This document shows, one piece after another, positions 22,571-28,856 of a stretch of DNA of 30,396 bases; position 1 is the stretch's first letter, and the number at the start of each line of letters is the position of its first letter. Below the pieces are notes generated by a model. It made no database searches. It was not told where the DNA came from and worked only from the letters and a program-made list of their open reading frames with translations. This DNA comes from Pedobacter glucosidilyticus (lineage in GTDB: Bacteria; Bacteroidota; Bacteroidia; Sphingobacteriales; Sphingobacteriaceae): contig NZ_DLHN01000027.1 of the NCBI RefSeq assembly GCF_002483235.1, forward strand, positions 1,454 through 31,849. Direction: 5' to 3'. Made by a program: the position numbers and the translations under genes.

Positions 22571-22868
22571 ATATCCTGATGGTATTTTGGTTGGGAGCTT
22601 GTTCGTATCAAGTTCGATACTTGTTCGCAAAAAGTACCCTTTTTGCGAACAAGGTATAGACCAAAAGCGAAGTAGCTGCGAAGAAAGTAAAAAGAAGAAA
22701 AAAAGTCATAAAAGCCAATGAGCGCCAAATTTAGACAAGGGCTGCCAAACACCGCCACAGGCTTCAGAAAGCTGTTTTTTGTAAGAATTCACCTCTACAT
22801 TTGTGTCAACAAGTCAAAGCTTGCCGGCAATGCATACTTGATTTTTTCACCTTAAAATTTTAAAAAAA
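22560..22868. other. Intergenic region upstream of the DUF6266 gene
   Basis: About 300 bp separate the HTH_17 gene from DUF6266. I see no gene. It contains a strong 14-bp inverted repeat (22621-22652), a smaller GTATC/GATAC palindrome just before it (22605-22620), and a purine-rich stretch (about 22660-22720). The 89-aa minus-strand open frame across it lacks features of a real protein. Confidence 0.6.
22605..22652. promoter_or_regulatory. Compound palindrome upstream of the DUF6266-lysis cluster
   Basis: TTGTTCGCAAAAAG (22621-22634) and CTTTTTGCGAACAA (22639-22652) pair perfectly over 14 bp with a 4-nt loop. GTATC-AAGTTC-GATAC lies directly before it, and TTGTTCG is doubled across the junction. 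No T-run follows on the plus strand, so an operator or structured site is more likely than a terminator. Confidence 0.5.
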
Positions 22869-23510
22869 ATGGCAACAATCAAAAAAGGAATCCTAGGTGG
22901 ATTCTCAGGAAAAGTAGGAACAGTAATAGGTGGTAACTGGAAAGGCATAGATTATATGCGCAGTTTACCTAAAAAATCATCAAAGCCGGCAACAGCTTTA
23001 CAAAACGACCAGCGATTGAAATTTTCTCTAGTTGTTGGTTTTCTAAGACCTTTAAGTCAGTTAATAGCTAAAGGTTTTCAGTCTGTAGCAGATGCCCGTA
23101 CGCCGCTTAATGCTGCGGTATCTTACCATGTTAGGGAAGCTGTTATGGGTACCAGTCCAAACTTCACTGTAGATACTTCAAAAGTATTGTTTAGTCAGGG
23201 AGATTTAACCGGAGCTTGGGCACCATTAGCAGAGAGTACGGTACCTGCGAGTATCAATTTCAATTGGCAGGATAATACCGGAACAGGGTTATCTAGCGCT
23301 ACAGATCAAGCGGTATTATTGGTTTATAACGGTCAAAAACAGCAATATGTGTTTTTAGAGAATGCTGCTAACCGTTCGGCTACAGAGGTTGATATGATTG
23401 TACCATCAGATTTCTCTGGAGATGAAGTAGACTGTTGGATTAGTTTCAGCACTGCAGATGGTAAACGTATGGCTACCAGTATTTATGTGGGCAAAGTAAC
23501 AGTTGCTTAG
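22869..23510 (+). CDS. DUF6266-family protein
   Basis: The 213-aa protein starts MATIKKGILGGFSGKVGTVIGG, then NWKGIDYMRSLPKKSSKPAT and a QRLKFSLVVGFLRPLSQLI helix. This is the conserved head of DUF6266. The rest is probably beta-rich (NFNWQDNTGTGLSSATDQAVLLVYN, and EVDCWISFSTADGKRMATSIYV). No signal peptide is present. The family is of unknown function and is found near TIGR02594-type peptidase genes, as here. A phage-like structural role is possible but unproven. Confidence 0.85.
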   Translation: MATIKKGILGGFSGKVGTVIGGNWKGIDYMRSLPKKSSKPATALQNDQRLKFSLVVGFLRPLSQLIAKGFQSVADARTPLNAAVSYHVREAVMGTSPNFTVDTSKVLFSQGDLTGAWAPLAESTVPASINFNWQDNTGTGLSSATDQAVLLVYNGQKQQYVFLENAANRSATEVDMIVPSDFSGDEVDCWISFSTADGKRMATSIYVGKVTVA

Positions 23511-23519
23511 CCAAATAAT

Positions 23520-23558
23520 AGGGTGCCTTGGTAAACTTGAGGCACCCTGATTTATTCA
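23520..23558 (+). terminator. Hairpin downstream of the DUF6266 gene
   Basis: AGGGTGCCT (23520-23528) and AGGCACCCT (23540-23548) form a 9-bp perfect stem with an 11-nt loop. The tail GATTTATTCATTTT is a weak T-run. It may terminate or only attenuate transcription into the lysis-like genes, lowering their level relative to DUF6266. Confidence 0.65.
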
Positions 23559-23576
23559 TTTTAAAAATTAATCATC

Positions 23577-23960
23577 ATGAATGTATTCCTCACCTATCCT
23601 AACAGAAGTAGGATCACCTGGACTTCTTTTAATATTCATCCTATCTTGTGGCTTTGGCTAGGCTTATGGATTTTTTATGGCGCTATTCCGTCATGGATTT
23701 ACCAAGTTGACCATACGGCCGCACTTCCGGATGCAGGTATCTGGGTGATGATTCTGATAGCTTTATTAACATTTCTTGGATTATTCATACTCCTTTGGTA
23801 CCTCTTTAACAAGAGTTGGAATAGCTTAGGCTTACCCACTATCGGCAATTTAGTTTTACAATTTAAACAACTTACCTTATGGCAACAATTCGTATTATAT
23901 CTATCTTCTTTTTCTTTACTCTTACTTACAGCTATAGCTTGTTTGCTGGCACTACTATAG
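23577..23960 (+). CDS. Small three-helix membrane protein, holin-like
   Basis: The 127-aa protein has three hydrophobic segments: about 22-43 (PILWLWLGLWIFYGAIPSW), 53-76 (AGIWVMILIALLTFLGLFIL) and 102-127 (WQQFVLYLSSFSLLLLTAI). Size and topology fit a class I holin, but no sequence family is recognised. Its last 82 nt overlap the start of the CHAP-type gene in another frame. Tight overlaps of this kind are common in phage lysis cassettes. Confidence 0.7.
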   Translation: MNVFLTYPNRSRITWTSFNIHPILWLWLGLWIFYGAIPSWIYQVDHTAALPDAGIWVMILIALLTFLGLFILLWYLFNKSWNSLGLPTIGNLVLQFKQLTLWQQFVLYLSSFSLLLLTAIACLLALL

Positions 23961-24478
23961 GGCTTCAAACTGCCTCTTGGTCCATAAATCAAGCATCCAT
24001 AAAAAGGTTGGAATTACTTAAGATCTACCGAAAGGAAATAGGCACCAAAGAAAAAAGTAACCGCAATGACGGTAGCCAGATTGAAAGCTATCTTAAATAC
24101 ACAGGCCATAGCAAAGGCGCTCCATGGTGTGCTGCCTTTGTGAGCTGGTGTTTAGGCAAAGCAGGTATTAACAACCCACGTAGCGCATGGAGCCCTGCTT
24201 TATTACCTCAAAAGCGTATCATCTGGAAAAACACATGGCAGCAAGAAAAGATACAGCCACAGGCAGGAGATGTTTTTGGTATCTGGTACGCAGCCAAAAA
24301 ACGCATAGCCCATTGTGGGTTTATAGACACATGGGGAGAGAGTATCATCATCACGGTTGAAGGGAATACCAATGAAGCAGGTAGCAGAGAAGGTGATGGG
24401 GTTTACCGTAAACGGAGGCTCAAACGTACTTTATATGCTGTGGCAGATTGGGTGACAGCAAGGGGGGAAACGAGATGA
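23879..24478 (+). CDS. Exported CHAP/TIGR02594-type peptidoglycan amidase, endolysin-like
   Basis: This 199-aa protein has a signal-like N-terminus (residues 1-23, IISIFFFFTLTYSYSLFA). It then has the CHAP/NlpC-like core: GAPWCAAFVSWCLGKAGI (catalytic Cys C84), IAHCGFIDTW (His H145) and EGNTN (N163). The pattern is that of TIGR02594 family proteins. The first ATG (23879) is the only start that keeps the signal, and it lies inside the upstream membrane gene, so the overlap is probably real. The stop overlaps the next ATG (ATGA). It probably cleaves the cell wall in the periplasm. Confidence 0.85.
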   Translation: MATIRIISIFFFFTLTYSYSLFAGTTIGLQTASWSINQASIKRLELLKIYRKEIGTKEKSNRNDGSQIESYLKYTGHSKGAPWCAAFVSWCLGKAGINNPRSAWSPALLPQKRIIWKNTWQQEKIQPQAGDVFGIWYAAKKRIAHCGFIDTWGESIIITVEGNTNEAGSREGDGVYRKRRLKRTLYAVADWVTARGETR

Positions 24479-24960
24479 AAAAAATTCTTTACCTATGGGT
24501 CATGCTTGTATTAACAGCCTGTTCCAGTCAGAAATCCAGGTATCAGCAACTCATGACAGCACTAGAAAAAAGCAAACAGGCTAGTCTTATCAAAGACAGC
24601 CTGCAAAGCCAAAGCAGTACGATAAACGCAACACTACAGCAAGTAAAAGAAGGTGTGGTTTTAGAAATGGATGAACTGTTCTATTGGCATCCAGATAGTG
24701 GCTTAAAGCAGCAATCGGGCTATATCAAAGTGAAAGTTTATAAAAGCAGCAGCAAAGACAGTTTAGTAAAACAAAGCCATCAACAGCAAAGCAGTAGCAT
24801 TAAAGCCCAACAGCAAGAACAAGAAATGCTAAAGAAAAGCACAACTAAAACACTAGAAAAAGAAGTAGAAAGAAAAGGAAGTTTTACTGTAATCCTACTG
24901 GCTATGATTTTCTTAGGCTTGGTGGTTTTAGGGCTTTGGTGGAGCTTAAAATTGAGATGA
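24475..24960 (+). CDS. Lipoprotein with C-terminal membrane helix, unimolecular-spanin-like
   Basis: Starting at 24475 (ATGA overlap with the amidase gene; AAGGGGGGAAACGAG precedes it), the product has 161 aa. The lipobox LTAC is at residues 13-16. A Gln/Ser/Lys-rich, probably coiled-coil periplasmic span follows, and a hydrophobic segment near residues 137-158 (VILLAMIFLGLVVLGLWW) ends in KLR. A lipid anchor at one end and an inner-membrane helix at the other is the topology of unimolecular spanins such as phage T1 gp11, which fuse inner and outer membranes. Sequence similarity to a known spanin is not claimed. Confidence 0.75.
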   Translation: MKKILYLWVMLVLTACSSQKSRYQQLMTALEKSKQASLIKDSLQSQSSTINATLQQVKEGVVLEMDELFYWHPDSGLKQQSGYIKVKVYKSSSKDSLVKQSHQQQSSSIKAQQQEQEMLKKSTTKTLEKEVERKGSFTVILLAMIFLGLVVLGLWWSLKLR

Positions 24961-24990
24961 TAGTGAAGCCAATATCTCGAAAGCAAGATT

Positions 24991-25072
24991 TCATATTGAG
25001 CGAAGTCGAATATCCTCTAATATACTTAAAAAGGCTTCGACTCCGCTCCTGCTTGACATAAAATGGTGATTT
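24991..25072. repeat. Palindromic element, family B, copy 1
   Basis: GAGCGAAGTCGAA (24998-25010) pairs with TTCGACTCCGCTC (25036-25048) with one mismatch, and the right flank continues GCTTGACATAAAATGGTGATTT. Copy 2 at 25381-25472 shares the right half almost exactly. It is not protein-coding. It could also be the downstream boundary of the lysis-like operon. Confidence 0.8.
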
Positions 25073-25102
25073 AGTGATAGCAAAAAGCTTAAGCGGATAA
25101 AC

Positions 25103-25135
25103 AAAAAAGCCTCACTATTTCTAGTAAGGCTTTTT
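25103..25135 (-). terminator. Rho-independent terminator of tRNA-Asn
   Basis: On the minus strand, AAAAAGCCTTACT-AGAAAT-AGTGAGGCTTTTTT makes a stem with one mismatch and a T-run, starting 6 nt after the tRNA 3' end. Confidence 0.85.
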
Positions 25136-25140
25136 GGAAG

Positions 25141-25214
25141 CTCCCGAAGCTGGGCTCGAACCAGCGACCCTCTGATTAACAGTCAGATGCTCTAACCAGC
25201 TGAGCTATTCGGGA
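25141..25214 (-). tRNA. tRNA-Asn (GTT)
   Basis: On the minus strand the acceptor arms TCCCGAA and TTCGGGA pair over 7 bp. The D arm contains AGCTCAGCTGGTTAGAGC. The anticodon stem TCTGA/TCAGA closes the loop CTGTTAA with anticodon GTT. The T arm is GGTTCGAGCC-like (TGGTTCGAGCCCAGC). It is 74 nt with a G discriminator, and CCA is not encoded. The D and T loops have the canonical residues. Confidence 0.97.
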
Positions 25215-25358
25215 TCGTGTGTACAAAACGTGTTTGCAACTGTGGCGCAAATATATCAATTGATTTTAATTCTAGAAAAAAAATCATCAATAATATTCAC
25301 AATTTTAGCAGCTAAAATATTCACTGATTCCATCTATTTGATATACAGATTTTTCCAT

Positions 25359-25486
25359 AAAAAAGAGGCTGTCTCAGAAATCATATTTGTCACATTGAGC
25401 GGAGTCGAAATGTTCTCTGATATACTCAAAAAGGCTTCGACTCCGCTCCTGCCTGACATAAAGTGGTGATTTGAGACAGCCTCTTT
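25359..25486 (-). terminator. Terminator of the DUF1501 gene with a palindromic element in its loop
   Basis: The outer stem pairs AAAGAGGCTGTCTCA (25362-25376) with TGAGACAGCCTCTTT (25472-25486), extended by AAATCA/TGATTT. The minus-strand tail is TTTTTT. Inside lies palindromic element copy 2 with a perfect 13-bp stem: GAGCGGAGTCGAA (25397-25409) and TTCGACTCCGCTC (25436-25448). Confidence 0.8.
25381..25472. repeat. Palindromic element, family B, copy 2
   Basis: It shares with copy 1 the GAGCGgAGTCGAA stem, the TATAC-TAAAAAGGC spacer and the TGACATAAAGTGGTGATTT flank. It sits in the loop of a terminator hairpin. Confidence 0.8.
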
Positions 25487-25503
25487 ATAGAAATTTTACC
25501 ATT

Positions 25504-26772
25504 TTAAGATTTCATCACACCAATGGTACTGCCATTCCAGTCTGGAAATAATTGAGCATTATCATTTACTTTCAAATGTTTTGCGGCAACTTCACTAAAT
25601 ACACTTCTAAAATCGGTAGTTACGGCTAAATCTCGCCCATCTTCTAAATTTTCTACAGCTAATGGTGCCACTTTACCATGTACTAAACCACCTTTAACAT
25701 CATTACCTAAAATAAAGTTACATGATGCTCTTCCATGGTCTGTTCCACCAGTTCCGTTTTGTTTAACGGTACGTCCAAATTCTGTCATCGTCATTACGGT
25801 AACATCATCTTGTAAAGTACCCATATCTGTCCAAAAGGCCATGATACTTTCGCTCAAATCATTCACATTTCTGGCAAAAATACCTGTATCTGTACCTTGG
25901 TTAAAATGGGTATCCCAACCACCAGACTCGGCAAAAGCAACCTCTAAACCAACATTCATTTTAATAAGTTGTGCTATTTGTTTTAAGGAGTTCCCTAAGG
26001 ATGACACCGGATACACAGCCCCATTAGCTGGCTTATAATTTTTAGTATCGGTTTTTTGAAGCATTTTAATAGCCTCAAAACTTTCTTTACCTGTATTTTT
26101 CAATAGCTCAGAAGATGTTTGGTCATATAAATCCTCAAAATTCTTAGCTGCCATATTTGCGCTGGCTTGGTTTCCTCGCATTTGGATATTAAAATCTTGG
26201 AGATTACTGATAGCCAAAGAAGGATTGTCTCCGTAAAAAGAACGTGGTAAAGATGAAGTTAAACTTACAGCCTGAAATGGTGTAGCAGCCTCATGACCAA
26301 GTAAGCCCACTGCCCTGTTTAACCAACCACTAGAAGTGCCCTTTTTGAAAGGCGTACCAGACTCCATATAATCCTGAGCATCAAAATGGGAACGTGTTGT
26401 ATTTGGCGAGCCAATACCATGTACGATAGCCATTCTTTTTTCTCTAAAAACCTGTTCAAAAGCTGCCATTGATGGATGTAAACCAAAATTACCGTCTAAA
26501 TCTATCAAAGGTTTTTTATTAGCCGCTTTAACTGGCGACATAAATAGTGTTGGTCTGGCTGCCTTTAAATATTCATCATTAAAAGGCGTTACAGCCATTA
26601 AACCATCCATAGCACCGCGTTGAAAAATACATACCAGTATTTTACGGCGTTGGAACAAGCCCGGCTCTCTGATACCTGCTACAGCTTCTGATAAGAAGGT
26701 TGGAATACCGCCAATACCTATCCCAAAAAGGGCTAAACCACCTGCTTTTATAAATCCTCTCCTTGATGTCAT
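25504..26772 (-). CDS. DUF1501 family exported protein (Tat substrate)
   Basis: The 422-aa protein begins with a twin-arginine signal: TSRRGFIKAGG followed by a glycine-rich hydrophobic core. It then has the alkaline phosphatase/sulfatase-like DUF1501 motifs: LVCIFQRGAMDGLMAVTP, DFGLHP-like GNFGLHPSM, GWDTHFNQG and TMTEFGRTVKQNGTGGTDHG. DUF1501 proteins pair with DUF1800 proteins in many Bacteroidota and Planctomycetes. The pair's substrate is not established. It lies 20 nt downstream of the DUF1800 gene in the same operon and ends before the composite terminator at 25486. Confidence 0.92.
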   Translation of the reverse strand: MTSRRGFIKAGGLALFGIGIGGIPTFLSEAVAGIREPGLFQRRKILVCIFQRGAMDGLMAVTPFNDEYLKAARPTLFMSPVKAANKKPLIDLDGNFGLHPSMAAFEQVFREKRMAIVHGIGSPNTTRSHFDAQDYMESGTPFKKGTSSGWLNRAVGLLGHEAATPFQAVSLTSSLPRSFYGDNPSLAISNLQDFNIQMRGNQASANMAAKNFEDLYDQTSSELLKNTGKESFEAIKMLQKTDTKNYKPANGAVYPVSSLGNSLKQIAQLIKMNVGLEVAFAESGGWDTHFNQGTDTGIFARNVNDLSESIMAFWTDMGTLQDDVTVMTMTEFGRTVKQNGTGGTDHGRASCNFILGNDVKGGLVHGKVAPLAVENLEDGRDLAVTTDFRSVFSEVAAKHLKVNDNAQLFPDWNGSTIGVMKS

Positions 26773-26792
26773 ATCCTTAATATTTTAATTTA

Positions 26793-28691
26793 TTATTTAC
26801 GTTGAAACTCTGGCGAACCAATAATTACCCCAACTACTTGTGCCAACATGTTACTCCCTGCATTAGCCTGCATGGTTTGTTTAGGTGGAGTAGATTTTTG
26901 CTGATTTTTTTCTTTCATACTTTGCATTCCCATCATATCATCTCCTAAGGCGGCGTCCTCATTCATCATATTTTCTGTTTTCACCTGATTTTTATTGGCT
27001 GCTGCTTCTACCTTTTTACTCAACTCAGGGTCATTAACCATAGGCTTTAACCTTTTAACCGTCTCATGCACATTACGCTCTGGCATCATAATTTTGCTGT
27101 AGGTATATAAAGCTGCCTCTGCACTCTCTGGCTCTCTGTTTTGATTTAAAGCTTGTATATTAAACTTTACTCCGGGTATTTTTTGCGATGCAATAGCTAA
27201 TCCAAAATTCATTCTGTTTAATAGAGACCCTGTATTTATCCAATAAGCCGCTCTATCAGGGAAACCTGTTGGTGCCTGATAGTAATAAATCTTCTGCCCC
27301 ATTTTATTAATCCAAGTAAATAATTGATAAGGCTGGGTAATCTCGGCATCTAGACTTCTAACAGCACTGATAGCCAGCTCAAAAGGAGATTTGGTTTTTT
27401 CTCTTAAAGCCTCTTTATTCCAGAACTCTGGAGCTGTAACCATCGTGATGATCACCTCTCTGATATTCCCTTTTTTCTCGCGGAAGGTTTTAGCCATTTT
27501 ATCTATTAAGCTTTGTGGAGGATTATCGCTTACAAAACGTACAGCCAATTTACGTGAGATAAATTTAGCTGTTGATGGATGATTGGCCAGCATATTCAAT
27601 AAAGTAACCCCTTCTTCATAGCCTCCACCTTCGGGGAAATATTTGTCTAGTACTGTTTTTTCTCCTTTATCATGACGGTTAGGTACAAACATAAAATCAC
27701 CATCTATAACAAAGCCAGATTTAAGGAGCTTATCTTTTGGTGTATTCTCCATAGTTTTTTTCATACCATCAGAGTAGCCATCATTCATAGGAGCAATCGT
27801 CCAACCGGTTAATACACGGGCAGCCTGGGTTACATCTTGCTGACTGTAGCCACCATCAACGCCTAAAGTATGCAGTTCCATCACCTCACGAGCATAGTTT
27901 TCATTTAAGCCTCGGTTGTTATTAGCTGGTCTTTTAACTTTTGCATTTTTAGGCATCTCCATAGGGCCAGCACTAGAAAAATTATCTAAATACCTTAACA
28001 TGGCCGGAGATTTTGCTGTTGCTAGTAATAAAACATTAAAATCCTGAAATACATGAGGTCTGATAACATCTCGCTCATAAGCTGGTATAAACTCGGCACA
28101 TTGCCCTTTATCTAAAGAAACGTTAAAATGGTTAAACCAAAACTCGGTTAAAACTTCCTGAACCTGGTTTTCTGAATAAGCCGCTCTTAATATTTTTTGA
28201 CTGATAAATTGTCTGTAAAGCTCTTGCTGTGGTTTTAAACCTTTTTCATCCATATATTTTTTGATGATTTGGCGATACTCTGCCCGGTTTTGATTAACTG
28301 AGTCTTTATGAACATATCCATCTTTGATAGCCATCCTGATGACTACTCCACCTCTTGGGTATTTTTCTACAACTTGTGCATTAGCTAATTGAAGTGCATC
28401 ATACTTATCTAGCATCTGCTTCAACTCTTTATCTTCTAAATTTGCTTTTAGTTGAGTAGCAAACCATTTCTCTAAGCCCATTTTCAGCACAGCATCTATT
28501 TCACCTGGTTTGATACCATAGGTAAATCTATTTAAAAGGTGCGCTGCTGCTTCACGCTCTGTTAAACCTGCCTGTTTGTAAGGAAAAGAAAACTTTGCCT
28601 TTACCGGCTTTTCTTTAGTAAAGGAAGCCAGTACCAATAAACCGGTAATGATGAGTGCACTTATACTGAAATAACGAAAAGTGATTTTCAT
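26793..28691 (-). CDS. DUF1800 family exported protein
   Basis: The 632-aa protein starts with a signal or anchor segment (about residues 5-24, FRYFSISALIITGLLVLASF). The DUF1800 core follows: AAHLLNRFTYGIKPGEIDAV, QEVLTEFWFNHFNVSLDKG, NENYAREVMELHTLGVDGGYSQ, DVTQAARVLTGWTI and APTGFPDRAAYWINTGSLLNRM. It has a low-complexity, Met/Gln/Lys-rich tail region (about 560-610). DUF1800 is thought to be a secreted helical protein whose gene pairs with a DUF1501 gene; no biochemical function is firm. Two direct repeats (28729-28769) lie upstream. Confidence 0.92.
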   Translation of the reverse strand: MKITFRYFSISALIITGLLVLASFTKEKPVKAKFSFPYKQAGLTEREAAAHLLNRFTYGIKPGEIDAVLKMGLEKWFATQLKANLEDKELKQMLDKYDALQLANAQVVEKYPRGGVVIRMAIKDGYVHKDSVNQNRAEYRQIIKKYMDEKGLKPQQELYRQFISQKILRAAYSENQVQEVLTEFWFNHFNVSLDKGQCAEFIPAYERDVIRPHVFQDFNVLLLATAKSPAMLRYLDNFSSAGPMEMPKNAKVKRPANNNRGLNENYAREVMELHTLGVDGGYSQQDVTQAARVLTGWTIAPMNDGYSDGMKKTMENTPKDKLLKSGFVIDGDFMFVPNRHDKGEKTVLDKYFPEGGGYEEGVTLLNMLANHPSTAKFISRKLAVRFVSDNPPQSLIDKMAKTFREKKGNIREVIITMVTAPEFWNKEALREKTKSPFELAISAVRSLDAEITQPYQLFTWINKMGQKIYYYQAPTGFPDRAAYWINTGSLLNRMNFGLAIASQKIPGVKFNIQALNQNREPESAEAALYTYSKIMMPERNVHETVKRLKPMVNDPELSKKVEAAANKNQVKTENMMNEDAALGDDMMGMQSMKEKNQQKSTPPKQTMQANAGSNMLAQVVGVIIGSPEFQRK

Positions 28692-28728
28692 AACTCTTGA
28701 GATTTTAATGCTAACAATGTATTTAAGA

Positions 28729-28769
28729 CATGATAAAAGAGGATTGGTTTAACCCATGATAAAAGAGGA
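28729..28769. promoter_or_regulatory. Direct repeats upstream of the DUF1800 gene
   Basis: CATGATAAAAGAGGA occurs at 28729-28743 and exactly again at 28755-28769, 26 bp apart. They lie 38 bp upstream of the DUF1800 start, in the promoter region. They may be regulator sites or a small duplication. Confidence 0.5.
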
Positions 28770-28796
28770 GATTTTATTTTAGCAAAAACTTGGCAT

Positions 28797-28826
28797 AAAA
28801 AAAGCGTCCTCAAATTAGAGAACGCT
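28797..28826 (-). terminator. Terminator after the sugar kinase gene
   Basis: On the minus strand AGCGTTCTC-TAATTT-GAGGACGCT forms a 9-bp stem with one mismatch, followed by TTTTTT. It separates the kinase from the DUF1800/DUF1501 operon. Confidence 0.85.
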
Positions 28827-28856
28827 ATTAGAACTGTTTAAAAGATGTTTTTTTAA

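Larger units (their letters stand above)
24961..25503. other. Intergenic region carrying tRNA-Asn and two palindromic elements
   Basis: The stretch holds palindromic element copy 1 (24991-25072), the tRNA terminator, tRNA-Asn, and palindromic element copy 2 nested in the DUF1501 terminator (25359-25486). The 79-aa frame at 25230-25469 runs through copy 2 and is not a gene. Confidence 0.75.

Noticed and set aside
22489..22758. An 89-codon minus-strand frame across the DUF6266 upstream region.
   Set aside because: It overlaps the HTH_17 gene and the palindrome, and is rich in Phe, Leu and Ser without a recognisable pattern.
25230..25469. A 79-codon frame beside tRNA-Asn.
   Set aside because: It runs through palindromic element copy 2; its peptide is a by-product of that repeat.
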